Assembly: GCF_013322225.1 (NCBI RefSeq)
Contig: NZ_JAAMFB010000035.1
Span: 1 to 64,000, forward strand
Length of the DNA stretch: 64,000 nt
Direction: 5' to 3'
Origin: Agrobacterium larrymoorei
GTDB lineage: Bacteria > Pseudomonadota > Alphaproteobacteria > Rhizobiales > Rhizobiaceae
The notes beneath the pieces were generated by a model. The model was not told the DNA's origin and made no database searches. It saw nothing but the letters and a program-made list of their open reading frames with translations. This document shows, piece by piece, positions 43,413 through 53,002 of the stretch. Within the stretch, counting starts at the first letter, position 1, and every line of letters begins with the position of its first letter. Made by a program: the position numbers and the translations under genes.

Positions 43413-44375
43413 ATGTCAGACACCGTAAATCACCACTTCATCCCGCAGTTTTACCTCCGGGGCTTCAGCGACGCGGCCGACAGGCGGAAGGCTCAGGTCT
43501 TCGTGTTTGATCAGCCAACAAGGAAGTCTTTCCGGACGCTTGTTAGAAACATCGGTGCTCGCCGGAATTTCTTCCGGATCGAGGCAGAAGGCTTCGATCC
43601 GAACCATGTTGAAGACGGGATGGCAGAGATCGAGGGCGAGATCGCTCCGCACTTGGCAGAGGTCATCGCGAGCAAGGGCTTCCCTTCAGACGACCATTTC
43701 ACGTCAGTAATGCTGCTGATGGGAAACGTGGCTGTCAGAAATCCGCGGTTCCGGTCGATGCTGGAGGACTTCCACGTCAAAGTGGCCGGCGGAATGATGA
43801 GGGCGTCCCTCCTGGACCAGGAACGCTACTACGGCTCGATCAAGCAAGCGCGAGAAGGCGGCGTCCCGATCCGGGACGATATCAGCTATGAGGACATGAA
43901 GGTGTTCATCGACGGAGGGAACTACAATATCGTGATCGATCAGACCTATCTCATCGGTCTGGAGCTCAAGGCCGTTCCGACATGTGTCGAGCAGCTGGCC
44001 CGACGAAGCTGGTCATTTGTCTCGGCGCCAGAGGGGGCGGCATTCGCTACCTGCGACGACCCCGTTGTCATTGCATGGTCCGATGGAAAAGATCGGGGGC
44101 AGTATTCGCCGGGCTTCGGCCTTGAGGGCACGACTGTTATGTTCCCCCTTTCGCCGGAGGTCGCACTGATTGGCCTGTTCGTGAAGCAGCCGCCGAGCCG
44201 CGCGTTTCGCCGAGACCAGGTCGCCGGGATGAATACAAGCACGGCGAAGAATGCCACAAAGCAGCTCTACGCTAGGGACGGCGAATTTGAGCTGCACACT
44301 CGGACGGAGCCATACACGCGCGGGAAGGATCTTGCAGCCGCTCTGGATAGGCAGGGGAAGGCAAAAGACAAATAG
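43413..44375 (+). CDS. DUF4238 domain protein
   Basis: A 320-residue protein beginning VNHHFIPQFYLRGFSD, the hallmark of DUF4238. Further conserved-looking parts are FVFDQPTRKSFRTLVRNIGA, NVAVRNPRFRSMLEDF and the ATCDDPVVIAW segment near residue 215. The function of the family is unknown. It is a single gene between the replication cassette and a TetR gene. It has no signal peptide or membrane segment. I assign no function. Confidence 0.75.
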   Translation: MSDTVNHHFIPQFYLRGFSDAADRRKAQVFVFDQPTRKSFRTLVRNIGARRNFFRIEAEGFDPNHVEDGMAEIEGEIAPHLAEVIASKGFPSDDHFTSVMLLMGNVAVRNPRFRSMLEDFHVKVAGGMMRASLLDQERYYGSIKQAREGGVPIRDDISYEDMKVFIDGGNYNIVIDQTYLIGLELKAVPTCVEQLARRSWSFVSAPEGAAFATCDDPVVIAWSDGKDRGQYSPGFGLEGTTVMFPLSPEVALIGLFVKQPPSRAFRRDQVAGMNTSTAKNATKQLYARDGEFELHTRTEPYTRGKDLAAALDRQGKAKDK

Positions 44376-44711
44376 GACGAAACAGAAGTAAGAACTGAAA
44401 TTCGGCGATGATTTGGTCGTTGCCCTGAGCAGCTGGGGTGAGAAGGCGCTGATTTCTGTCTCTGTAGTCGGCGGGAAAACCCAGGAGCGACGCCAGGCGA
44501 ACAGGGCGGATTTCAAAGAGAGAATGACATCAAGTTGACGGGAGCTCACGCCTATCCCTGCAGCGCGTTGATGAACCTGTTTTCCTGGAATGCCGGTAAC
44601 AAGATCGCGGAAGACCAGAAGGTAAGTCAAAAAATGAACCTGTTGTCCCATTTCATGCAGCTCTCAAAGAGCCCATGTGATACGAGAGCCTAAAAACGAC
44701 AGGAAATATCG
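44376..44711. other. 336-base intergenic region
   Basis: It separates the DUF4238 gene and the TetR-type gene. I see no supported gene, repeat or IS end. It may contain the promoter of the TetR-type gene. Confidence 0.5.
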
Positions 44712-45329
44712 ATGGCTAGAACGTTGATCCGTCCCGGCGGTCGCAGCGAACGAATTCAGATCGCCGTGCACAAAGCTGTGAAAACACTGATGGCAGAAGA
44801 ATCGGGCCGGGAACTGACCGTCGCCATGATCGCCATTCGCGCCGAGGTTCCGCCTTCAACGATCTATCGTCGGTGGGAAACACTTCAGAAGCTCCTGGAA
44901 GACGTGGCCAGTGAACGCTTCCTGCCTGACAGCGTCCCCAAGAATACAGGATCGTTCCGGGGGGACATCGAAATCTGGCTGGAGCAGTTGGTTGACGACA
45001 TTTCGTCCGGGCCAGGGCATACCTTGTTGCGCGAACGCTTTACAAACGTAAGGGTGGCCCAGACTGCAGCTGGTTACACTTTTCAGAACCTCGTCTGTTT
45101 ATGCGACCGGTGTGAGGGACGTGGTGAACCCGTTCCCGATCCGGATCGCCTCATGGACATGATATTCGCACCCATCGTATACCGCATCTTCTTTACCGGG
45201 CAGACAATCTCCAAAGGCTATCAACTGGAGCTGATCGACAACGCCATGAGCTCGAACGGTGTGACACTTCCGTTCGGGAGCCAACCGTCCATTCGCGACT
45301 ATGTACTTTACGAAAACGATCCTCAGTAA
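44712..45329 (+). CDS. TetR/AcrR-family transcriptional regulator
   Basis: A 205-residue regulator. The N-terminal HTH covers LMAEESGRELTVAMIAIRAE, then VPPSTIYRRWETLQKLL, normal for TetR_N. The C-terminal domain ends with the FAPIVYRIFFTGQTIS motif seen in the TetR_C_16-like branch. It converges on the transpeptidase gene with a 7-base overlap of the two ends. Its target is unknown, since no divergent partner gene is adjacent. Confidence 0.8.
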   Translation: MARTLIRPGGRSERIQIAVHKAVKTLMAEESGRELTVAMIAIRAEVPPSTIYRRWETLQKLLEDVASERFLPDSVPKNTGSFRGDIEIWLEQLVDDISSGPGHTLLRERFTNVRVAQTAAGYTFQNLVCLCDRCEGRGEPVPDPDRLMDMIFAPIVYRIFFTGQTISKGYQLELIDNAMSSNGVTLPFGSQPSIRDYVLYENDPQ

Positions 45330-47071
45330 TTTATCAGGAGTTGAGGATCGCCTTCTCCGAACCTCGGTTGAACGCCGAGTAGAGATCCCGTCCGTGCTAT
45401 GATTTCTTTCGCCATGGGCGCCGCCGTGAATGCGGCCGTCCGACCTCCCTTTTCGCCCGTCAAAGGCGCGTCGATGATCGTCAGGACGACGTAGCGTGGC
45501 TGATCGATTGGAAACCCGGCGAGGAATGCGTTGAAGTTTAGATGAGCGGCATAGCGGCCATTGATAACCTTATCAGCCGTCCCCGTTTTTCCACCTACGT
45601 TGAAGCCTGGTACGAGCGCATTACGGCCTGATCCCTTTACGCCATTCCAATGGAACAGATATCGCATGCTCGAACTTGTTTCCGGCCTGATGACCTGCAC
45701 AGCGGCGGCATCCGCTTCCTCGGCGGTCCGCTTCAGGAAAGTCGGTGGCATCAGTTTGCCGCCGTTCATCAGTGCGGCCCCGGCAACTGCGGTCTGAAGG
45801 GGCGTTGTCGCCACGCCGTGCCCAAAGGAGATCGTGACCTGGTTGATCTTCTTCCAGATTTTAGGCTGCGTTGGAGTCGCAACTTCCGGCAATTCAGTCG
45901 ACATTTTTGACAACAGACCGAGCTTGCCGAGGAAGGCTTGGTGGTCCGGGATATCCACCATGGACGCAACCGCCGCCGTGCCGATGTTCGAAGAATATTG
46001 GAAAACCTCTGGAATGGTGAGCGGGCGAGCCTGAGCGTGATCGTCCCGAATAGTGAAGCCCCCCATGCGGATCGGCCTGGTTGCATCCATCACCGAGTTG
46101 AGGCCGACCTTGTTCATGTCCAAGCCCATCGCGAGCGTGAAGCTTTTGAACGTCGATCCCATTTCGAAGGTGGCGTTGGTGATGCGGTTGAACCACCCCT
46201 TCTCGTAGTCCTTGTCGATGCTTCCGTCTGGCAGGAGCCGGGTCGGCTCGTTTGGGTCATAGTCTGGCACCGACGCCATCGCGACAACTTCACCAGTATT
46301 GGCGTCGAGGACGACAGCTCCTGCAGCTTCGGCTTTGTAATTTGTCATTGCATCGGCGACGATACCATGGACGATATTTTGAACCCGCAGGTCTATGGAG
46401 AGATGCACGGCGCTCAACGCGCCGCTATCCGCCATACCCAGAGCGCGGAGATCGGTTAAGCCTTGGCGGTCGATATACCGCTCCATGCCTGCGAGGCCCT
46501 GGTTATCGACATTGACGTGTCCAAGGATGTGAGCTGCCGTCGATCCTCCTGGATAAAAGCGGCGCTTCTCTGGGCGAAAACCGATGCCCGGAATGCCCAG
46601 CTTCATGATGTCGGCCTGCTGGCGTGGCGTCAGTTGGCGTTTCAGCCACTGGAATGCCGTCTTCGATCTCAGCTTCTTATGGATCTCAGACCAATCTATT
46701 GCGGGCATGACAGTTGCGAGCTTTTCAACAACTTCATCAGCGTCGACAATGCGCCTTGGCTCGGCATACAGCGAAACCATGTTCAAGTCGGTTGCCAACA
46801 ACGCGCCATTGCGATCAACGATATCGGGCCGAGACGCGGCATAGTGCTCATTCGGTCCGATTGATGCCGTCGTCAGCGGTGCTACGAGACCATACTGGAA
46901 AAGCCGGAGCGTTATCACGAGGTAGAAGAGGGCAAATCCTCCGATGAGGATCAACAGCCTGCGGCGGGCCTGTTTCTGTCGCGAAAACGCACTACCGGGT
47001 AAATGTTGGCGAGCATTTTTTACAGGGCCGATATGAGCGCGGCGTCTGCGGGCTAGGATGAATGCGATCAT
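45323..47071 (-). CDS. FtsI/PBP2-type peptidoglycan transpeptidase (plasmid-borne)
   Basis: A 582-residue class B penicillin-binding protein. It has a basic cytosolic start, one membrane helix (LLILIGGFALFYLVITLRLF), the dimerisation domain beginning ASRPDIVDRNGALLATDL, and a transpeptidase domain with all three motifs: STFK with Ser306, SSN (360-362) and KTGT (495-498). It matches FtsI, which crosslinks septal peptidoglycan. Finding it on a plasmid-like region, away from the dcw cluster, is unusual. A duplicate or host-adapted role (for example beta-lactam tolerance) is speculation. Confidence 0.88.
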   Translation of the reverse strand: MIAFILARRRRAHIGPVKNARQHLPGSAFSRQKQARRRLLILIGGFALFYLVITLRLFQYGLVAPLTTASIGPNEHYAASRPDIVDRNGALLATDLNMVSLYAEPRRIVDADEVVEKLATVMPAIDWSEIHKKLRSKTAFQWLKRQLTPRQQADIMKLGIPGIGFRPEKRRFYPGGSTAAHILGHVNVDNQGLAGMERYIDRQGLTDLRALGMADSGALSAVHLSIDLRVQNIVHGIVADAMTNYKAEAAGAVVLDANTGEVVAMASVPDYDPNEPTRLLPDGSIDKDYEKGWFNRITNATFEMGSTFKSFTLAMGLDMNKVGLNSVMDATRPIRMGGFTIRDDHAQARPLTIPEVFQYSSNIGTAAVASMVDIPDHQAFLGKLGLLSKMSTELPEVATPTQPKIWKKINQVTISFGHGVATTPLQTAVAGAALMNGGKLMPPTFLKRTAEEADAAAVQVIRPETSSSMRYLFHWNGVKGSGRNALVPGFNVGGKTGTADKVINGRYAAHLNFNAFLAGFPIDQPRYVVLTIIDAPLTGEKGGRTAAFTAAPMAKEIIARTGSLLGVQPRFGEGDPQLLINY

Positions 47072-47148
47072 GGGGCTCTGGCTGCAAGGCAGCCGAAAGG
47101 GGCGTGTCCCATGAGGTCACGTCCACCTGACGGCTGCAAAAACGAATC

Positions 47149-47275
47149 TTAATGCTCTTTTTGTAGCATTAAAGCCTTCCAGATCATTAACGCAATTCAA
47201 ATTGCATTAATTCGTCATCGCTGCGCGTGTGCACATGAAATTTGTGTACGGAATTGACGAGATCAAATCCGTACA
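47149..47275. promoter_or_regulatory. three inverted repeats upstream of the XRE-family gene
   Basis: Three dyads lie in the gap: TTAATGC/GCATTAA (47149-47172), ATTAACGCAATT/AATTGCATTAAT (47186-47211, 12-bp arms with one mismatch and a 2-base centre) and TGTACGGA/TCCGTACA (47245-47275, perfect 8-bp arms). The first two share the TTAA(T/C)GC half-site. They lie between the transpeptidase and the XRE gene and are likely operators for one of them. Confidence 0.5.
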
Positions 47276-47315
47276 TTAGTGTGTCCATGGCTAGGCAATT
47301 CGAGAAGCAATTACC

Positions 47316-47813
47316 ATGAACAACAATGAACTCGCGGCTTGGCGCAAAACAGTGGCATTGACGCAGCAACAGGCTGCGGACGCCATGGGTATCGCATTAG
47401 CGACGTATGAAAACTACGAACGAGGTGAGCGAAGGGATAACGGTCAACCAGTCGTTATTCCGTCTTACATCGAATTGGCGTGTGATGGCCTTAGCTTGCG
47501 ACTCGCCGCTAAGGACAACGACGTCCACAGGCTTACGCGAAGCGTAAGAACGAATGCGAGTCACGTTATGTACCTTTTGTCGCTGGCTTCCTGGATTGCC
47601 GGGGGTAAGCGCAAGGAGGGTCGTATGTATCCTACCCATCACGCGCTATTGCGTGATGAAGGTATGATTCCCAAGGACGAACCGAGCTTGCTGGAGAAAC
47701 TTTTCCCTATGGCCGACGCAAACAGGCTTCGCGACCTGATGGTCCACTACGGATTGCAGAATGCACCGTCCACTGTGGCACAGGACCAGCAAGCCGTTGA
47801 AACAGTCGAGTGA
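47316..47813 (+). CDS. XRE-family HTH DNA-binding protein
   Basis: A 165-residue protein with an N-terminal Cro/CI-type helix-turn-helix (LAAWRKTVALTQQQAADAMG, then IALATYENYERGER, residues 5-40). The rest has no motif that I recognise. Its upstream region is packed with palindromes, so it is likely autoregulated or regulates the divergent transpeptidase gene. It is tail to tail with the tyrosine recombinase gene. No toxin partner is adjacent. Confidence 0.75.
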   Translation: MNNNELAAWRKTVALTQQQAADAMGIALATYENYERGERRDNGQPVVIPSYIELACDGLSLRLAAKDNDVHRLTRSVRTNASHVMYLLSLASWIAGGKRKEGRMYPTHHALLRDEGMIPKDEPSLLEKLFPMADANRLRDLMVHYGLQNAPSTVAQDQQAVETVE

Positions 47814-47847
47814 GCGGAATGATTGACCGACTCGGTGACGTAAAGCC

Positions 47848-48999
47848 TCAAATCATCCGAGCAGCGCGGCCGCTCCGCCGTGTCGCGCTGTTATAATAGC
47901 TCGAAGCCTGCTGGACGGATCGATGGCGTGACTGTTCCATCGCCTCGGGGAGGGGGATGCCACGGTTGGCAGCCTCCGTCAGATAACCTGACCGTAATCC
48001 GTGCGCAGAAAACTCCGCAGGCTCCAACCCCGCCATTTCGGCACGCTGCTTGAGAATGGCATTTATGGACTGCGGATCGACTGCCCGGCTTGAGACGTTA
48101 CCCCAACGCCCGATCCCGCGAAACACGCTGCCCGTGTCGATTTTTGCCGCCGTCATCCAGGCCTTCAACGCCTCGACGGGTCGGCCGGTGAGATAAACGA
48201 CATCGTCCTCTTCGCCTGTCGTCGTCTTGGTCCGACCGAGATGAATGGCGAGAGAGGGCAGGGGAGGCCCGTCTGCTACCTCAATCGGGGCTTCGACGGT
48301 CAATTGTTCGACCCGCAACCCGGACATCTCGCTCCGCCGGCGACCGCCAGAGGCGAAGGCGACCATCAGGATGGCGCGGTCGCGCAGATCCCGCAAGCTG
48401 TCTGTGGCGCAGGTCGCCAGCAGCTTTGCCAGGACATCGCCCGTGACAGCCTTGGCGCTCTTGCGGCTCCGTTTCCGTGGCACGGCTCGCACGGCAAGCC
48501 GGATCGCCGATTTGAGGGGAGGGGAGGCGAAGGCACCATCGAGACCGCGCCATTTCGTCAGCGTCGACCAGTTGGCCAGCCGCCGGCGCACCGTCGACGG
48601 CGCATGCGGGCCGGTCGATTTCAAAAACCCTTGGTGGCGGAGATTCTGATCGACATCGGCGGGCATGCCGTGATCGGGATCACTGGCCCGCTTTTGCGGA
48701 TCCCACAAATGCTGCGCGACGAATTTGAGCAGCAGCGCCTCGGGCGCCGGCCAGGGCAGCGATCGGTTTGTGGCGGCGAGTGCCCAGGCTTCGAGATAGG
48801 CGAGGTCGGAAGTGATGGCGCGCAAGGTGTTGGCGCCCATGCCCTCGTTGACGAGATGGCGCAGCGTTTGGATGTCGCCATCGGTCAGAAGCTCGGCAAG
48901 TTCATTGCGGCGGTCGATCGGCAGGACCGAGGCGATGGTGTCGAGCTCCACTGCCCGGCGCTCGACACCAGTGAGGCGAGCGGCTTTTCTGGCAGCCAT
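47848..48999 (-). CDS. tyrosine recombinase/integrase
   Basis: A 383-residue integrase with a SAM-like N-terminal domain and the catalytic core. The first Arg is in FASGGRRRSEMSGL, the HxxR box is HGLRSGYLTEAANRG, the second His/Arg is in QSRHRSVQQ and the nucleophile Tyr in SSYYNSATR. Its start overlaps the stop of a truncated upstream frame (TGATG), suggesting a former two-gene operon. I see no attachment site or excisionase. It may belong to a mobile island now interrupted by the Tn3-type transposon. Confidence 0.85.
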   Translation of the reverse strand: MAARKAARLTGVERRAVELDTIASVLPIDRRNELAELLTDGDIQTLRHLVNEGMGANTLRAITSDLAYLEAWALAATNRSLPWPAPEALLLKFVAQHLWDPQKRASDPDHGMPADVDQNLRHQGFLKSTGPHAPSTVRRRLANWSTLTKWRGLDGAFASPPLKSAIRLAVRAVPRKRSRKSAKAVTGDVLAKLLATCATDSLRDLRDRAILMVAFASGGRRRSEMSGLRVEQLTVEAPIEVADGPPLPSLAIHLGRTKTTTGEEDDVVYLTGRPVEALKAWMTAAKIDTGSVFRGIGRWGNVSSRAVDPQSINAILKQRAEMAGLEPAEFSAHGLRSGYLTEAANRGIPLPEAMEQSRHRSVQQASSYYNSATRRSGRAARMI

Positions 49000-49190
49000 C
49001 AGGCCGTTTCAGCCTGTGGCCGCCAGCGTGCGATGATCTGCTCGATCTCGCTGCGATAGTCGTATGGGTATTCGACATCCTCTTCGCGAGCGAGCCAGGT
49101 GAAGATGGTCGCCATATCCTCGGCGACCTCGCGATCGACATTGGCGAGATCGGTCAGGTCGAATCCGCCATGGACCTCGGCATTCCACCA
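48999..49190 (-). pseudogene. 5'-truncated gene upstream of the integrase
   Basis: About 60 codons read AEVHGGFDLTDLANVDREVA, then EDMATIFTWLAREEDVEYPY and end in the usual TGATG overlap with the integrase start. This part looks like a genuine coding sequence by its acidic, regular composition. The frame continues upstream only through the transposon terminal repeat, so the real N-terminus was probably cut off by the insertion at 49191. The product is unrecognised. Confidence 0.45.
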
Positions 49191-49234
49191 GGCCCAGCCG
49201 GCCCGAAGCTGCGATTTTGGCCAACTCGCAGAAC
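49191..49234 (+). repeat. left terminal inverted repeat
   Basis: It starts GGCCCAGCCGGCCCGAAGC and continues TGCGATTTTGGCCAACTC, matching the reverse complement of the right repeat except at four positions. Confidence 0.65.
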
Positions 49235-49313
49235 GTTGTGGGAACACGGCGTGGAGGATTGACCCAAGAAGTGCCCGGTTGTGACATTGCGCTCCAATTT
49301 GAGGAGCGTTTTG

Positions 49314-52223
49314 ATGAGTACGGGTATTTCGAGTTCGGATTTTGTCGGCCAATGGAGCCTGAGCTTCGCCGACATTGATTTCATCAATTCCAAACCGGCC
49401 GCTACCAGGCTTGGCTTGGCCTGGCAGTTGAAGTTTTTCAGCGCACGCGGATTTTTCGCTGACGATGGCACATTGATCCCGAACGATGCTACCGAATACC
49501 TGGCTGAGCAGATCGGCGTCCGTGCCGACGAGCTGTCCAGATATGATTTCGGCGGGAGAACTGCCCGTCGGCATTGCGCCGAGATTTTGCAGTATCTCGG
49601 CTTTGGTCGCATGACGCGACAAGACCGCGAAGCGCTTTCTTATTGGATTATCGGCGAGCTTTGCCCCTTCGGACGATCCGTCAGCACCATGCTTGAAGCG
49701 GTGTTTCTTTGGTGCCGGGATCGCAATATCTATGGTCCGTCTGCCAAGGAGCTTGAACGGCTTGTTCGTTCGCAACGGCAACAATATCTCGACGGCTGGC
49801 TTCATGAGGTGAGAGCCGCGCTTCCGCCTGAGACTGTTGCAGCGATGGAAAGCTCCCTGGCTGACGCGGAAGGGCCGACGGGCTTCAATGCGATGAAGGC
49901 CGACGCGGGGCGAGCAACGCTCGACAACATTCTGGAGGTGACCGCCCGGCTTGCGTTCATCCGGAGCCTGAAACTCCCACGGAAGATGCTTTCAGCGATC
50001 AACTCGGCGTGGATCGAGCATGTTGCCCGCCGGGTTTCCGGCGAAAAGGCGTCCGAAATGCGCCGCCACACGCAGACGCGCCAACTCGCGGTTTATGCGG
50101 TTTATCTGATGGCGCGGGAAACGGTGATGACCGATGCAATGGTCGAGTTGCTCGTGGAAACAGTACACAAGATTGGAACCCGGTCGAAACGGAAGGTGGT
50201 GGGCGACATCGCCAAGGATGTCGAACGGGTCTATGGCAAGGAACGGCTGCTCGTCGACATTGCAACCGCATCGATTGACGATCCGGACGGTCGCATCTGC
50301 GATGTCATCTTTCCCGTTGTAGGCAAGGAAAAGCTGGCGGCGATCATCAAGGAGAGCAATGCCAAGGGTGCGCTCGACCGTCGCATTTATGCCGTCATGC
50401 GCAATTCATGGGCCAATCACTATCGCCGGATGCTACCAAGCCTGCTTTCCGTGCTGGAGTTCCGGTCGAACAATGCGGTCTGGCGACCGGTTTTGTCCGC
50501 CCTCGACTGGATCAGGGCGAAGCTGGATGATGGGTGCCGGTTCGTGCCGCAGAAGGATGTGCCGATAGACGGTGTGATCCCGGAAAAGTGGCGCAGTTCG
50601 GTCATCGACGGAAATGGTCGCGTCAACCGCATCAGCTATGAACTCTGCGTCCTGACCCAATTGCGGGAATGCATCCGGTCTAAGGAAATCTGGGTTGTCG
50701 GCGCTGACCGTTACCGCAATCCCGATGATGATCTGCCAAAGGATTTTGCGGATCGGCGTTCCTCGTACTATTCCAGACTGAATCTGACACAGGACGCCCG
50801 CGAATTTGTGGCAATGGTTCGCCAGGAACTGGAACACGAGTTGCTGCTCCTGAACGAAACAATCCCAAAAAACGAGAAGGTAAGAATCCTCTGGCGCGGC
50901 GAAAACCGGATATCGATCACGCCGTTCAAGCCAGCGCCGGAACCGAAAGGGCTGGCAGCCATCAAATCGGAGATTAGTCAGCGCTGGCCGATGACGGGCC
51001 TCCTCGATGTGCTGAAGGAAGCAGCCCTCGACACCGGATTTCTTGACGCGTTCGAGACCTCGGCCTCCCGCGTCGCGCTGCCGAAGGCTGTTCTGGATCA
51101 ACGATTGCTACTTTGCCTCTATGGCCTCGGCACCAATGCCGGGCTGAAGCGGGTGGCCGGTGCCACCACCGATGCCAGCTATGAGGAACTTCTTCATGTG
51201 CATCGCCGCTTCATTCACGCGGGCGCTTTGCGGGAAGCTTGCGCTCGGGTTGCCAATGCCACGCTTGCAATTCGCAACGAAGCAGTCTGGGGTGACGCCG
51301 GGACGGCCTGCGCATCGGATTCTACGAAGTTCGGGGCCTGGGATCGCAACCTGATGACCGAATGGCATGCCCGCTACGGCGGGCGCGGCGTCATGATCTA
51401 CTGGCATGTCGAAAAGCGGGCCACTTGCGTCTATTCCCAGCTCAAGCGGTGTTCGTCGTCGGAAGTTGCATCGATGATCGAAGGTGTTCTTCGCCATTGC
51501 ACCGATCTGGAAATCCAGCGGCAATATGTCGATAGCCACGGCCAGAGCGCCGTCGGTTTCGCCTTTTGCCGCTTGCTCGGCTTTGAACTCGCCCCACGCC
51601 TGAAGGCGATTGCCCGGCAGAAGCTGGCGTTACCGGATGCGAGCTTCCGGACAAATTTGCCGAACCTGCTATCGGTCCTTTCTAACCCGATCAACTGGGA
51701 GGAGATCGAGCAGCAATATGACGAAATGGTCAAATATGCTGCTGCCATGCAGACGCGCACGGCCGATCCGGAGGCAATCCTGCGCCGCTTCGCGCGGGCG
51801 GAAGTGATGCACCCCACCTACAAGGCGCTCAGCGAGCTCGGCCGTGCGGTCAAGACGATCTTTCTGTGCCGTTACCTGCGCCAGGAACCATTCCGCCGGG
51901 AAATCAATGAAGGCCTAAACGTTGTCGAAAACTGGAATAGCGCCAACGGTTTTGTCTTCTTCGGCAAGGGTGGTGAAATGGCGACTAACCGCATTGATGA
52001 GCAGGAAGTTTCGGCACTGGCACTACACCTCCTTCAGGCTTCACTCGTCTATGTGAACACGCGCATGCTGCAAACCGTACTTGCCGAACCAGCCTGGCAT
52101 GGCCGTATGGCACCCGAAGATTATCGTGGCCTCACACCGCTGATCTACGCCCATGTCAATCCCTATGGCCGGTTTGATCTCGATCTGGACAGCCGGATAG
52201 ATTTCGGCAAGATCGCTGCCTGA
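49314..52223 (+). CDS. tnpA: Tn3-family transposase
   Basis: A 969-residue DDE transposase of the Tn3 family, near the usual length of 960-1000. The N-terminal part is the DNA-binding DUF4158-type region ([20 protein letters not shown]). Catalytic acids are likely in [11 protein letters not shown] (Asp), [13 protein letters not shown] (Asp) and [15 protein letters not shown] (Glu). The C-terminal [16 protein letters not shown] is a family signature. I start at 49314, preceded by GAGGAG eight bases away; the frame is open to 49281. It is plus-strand and close to the left repeat. Confidence 0.92.
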   Translation: MSTGISSSDFVGQWSLSFADIDFINSKPAATRLGLAWQLKFFSARGFFADDGTLIPNDATEYLAEQIGVRADELSRYDFGGRTARRHCAEILQYLGFGRMTRQDREALSYWIIGELCPFGRSVSTMLEAVFLWCRDRNIYGPSAKELERLVRSQRQQYLDGWLHEVRAALPPETVAAMESSLADAEGPTGFNAMKADAGRATLDNILEVTARLAFIRSLKLPRKMLSAINSAWIEHVARRVSGEKASEMRRHTQTRQLAVYAVYLMARETVMTDAMVELLVETVHKIGTRSKRKVVGDIAKDVERVYGKERLLVDIATASIDDPDGRICDVIFPVVGKEKLAAIIKESNAKGALDRRIYAVMRNSWANHYRRMLPSLLSVLEFRSNNAVWRPVLSALDWIRAKLDDGCRFVPQKDVPIDGVIPEKWRSSVIDGNGRVNRISYELCVLTQLRECIRSKEIWVVGADRYRNPDDDLPKDFADRRSSYYSRLNLTQDAREFVAMVRQELEHELLLLNETIPKNEKVRILWRGENRISITPFKPAPEPKGLAAIKSEISQRWPMTGLLDVLKEAALDTGFLDAFETSASRVALPKAVLDQRLLLCLYGLGTNAGLKRVAGATTDASYEELLHVHRRFIHAGALREACARVANATLAIRNEAVWGDAGTACASDSTKFGAWDRNLMTEWHARYGGRGVMIYWHVEKRATCVYSQLKRCSSSEVASMIEGVLRHCTDLEIQRQYVDSHGQSAVGFAFCRLLGFELAPRLKAIARQKLALPDASFRTNLPNLLSVLSNPINWEEIEQQYDEMVKYAAAMQTRTADPEAILRRFARAEVMHPTYKALSELGRAVKTIFLCRYLRQEPFRREINEGLNVVENWNSANGFVFFGKGGEMATNRIDEQEVSALALHLLQASLVYVNTRMLQTVLAEPAWHGRMAPEDYRGLTPLIYAHVNPYGRFDLDLDSRIDFGKIAA

Positions 52224-52314
52224 GTAGCAGCGGAAAAATGCGCGGCACAAAACTTGGGCGCAGCATTCCAATTCCTTTCGGGATTTCTGCGACGGTCATT
52301 CACGCCCTGTTATA

Positions 52315-52941
52315 CTAGCTGGCCTTCTCCGTCCTGCCAGCAGAGACCAGCAGCCTGTCCAGAGACTGCCGAAGATGCTCGCCTAACAAGGCGGAGGCTT
52401 CATCTGCATTTCCCGCAGCATACGCCTCTGCAATTGCCTCATGATCCTGCAGCCATCGCTGCGTTTCGGTGGCGAGTGACGCGTATTGAGACGCTTGCAA
52501 GACGCATATCTTTCGCAAGTCGTCGACGATCGCCAGTTGTCGTGGCCGACTCGCCGCAGCGTAGAGCGCATGGTGAAAATCCCAGTCCCCTCTGTGCCAG
52601 CTGGGTCGCCCCGCCTCCAGGGACGATCGCTGGAGCATGTACAGGACCTCTGCCTTTGTCTCGTCATCGGCGTTGCCGATGGCCCGATGCAGAAGATCGC
52701 ATTCGAGCATGATCCGCAGATCGAACACCTCCATCAAATCCGTGGCTGACAGCATGATGACCCGCGCGCCTTTTCCGGGAACCACCTCGACCAGTTTGTC
52801 GGCGGCAAGGACCAGCAAAGCGTCTCGGATCGGGATGCGACTGACGGCATATTCTTTGGCGAGGCTGGATTGCGACAGGAGCGATCCGGGGGCGTGTCTC
52901 CCCTCCAGAATGGCTGCGCGCAGTTGAGTCGTAATGTCCAT
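52315..52941 (-). CDS. GntR-family (FadR/FCD) regulator
   Basis: A 208-residue regulator. The winged HTH is QLRAAILEGRHAPGSLLSQS, then SLAKEYAVSRIPIRDALLVL and VEVVPGKGARV. The C-terminal all-helical FCD domain follows (DLRIMLECDLLHRAIGNADD and the metal-binding His in DFHHALYAAA). It is divergent from the OsmC-like gene, and a perfect palindrome lies between them, so it probably represses that gene until its effector binds. It is a passenger of the transposon. Confidence 0.85.
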   Translation of the reverse strand: MDITTQLRAAILEGRHAPGSLLSQSSLAKEYAVSRIPIRDALLVLAADKLVEVVPGKGARVIMLSATDLMEVFDLRIMLECDLLHRAIGNADDETKAEVLYMLQRSSLEAGRPSWHRGDWDFHHALYAAASRPRQLAIVDDLRKICVLQASQYASLATETQRWLQDHEAIAEAYAAGNADEASALLGEHLRQSLDRLLVSAGRTEKAS

Positions 52942-52960
52942 TGTCTCTCCTCTCGCGGAT

Positions 52961-52978
52961 ATGTATACAGGTATACAT
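52961..52978. promoter_or_regulatory. GntR operator-like palindrome
   Basis: ATGTATAC and GTATACAT are perfect 8-base arms around AG, in the 61-base gap between the divergent GntR and OsmC-like genes. GntR/FCD proteins commonly bind such GTATAC-centred dyads. Confidence 0.65.
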
Positions 52979-53002
52979 CATTCACAATGCTGAGGAAAGA
53001 CG

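Noticed and set aside
49191-49805. N-terminal part of the long minus-strand frame over the tnpA start
   Set aside because: Upstream of 49191 it is antisense to tnpA and crosses the terminal repeat. Only the last 60 codons look real.
47881-52320. Similar short TGTTATA(A/C)TAGCT strings near 47.9 kb and 52.3 kb, thought to be a repeat
   Set aside because: The match is about 13 bases with no flanking similarity, so coincidence is likely.
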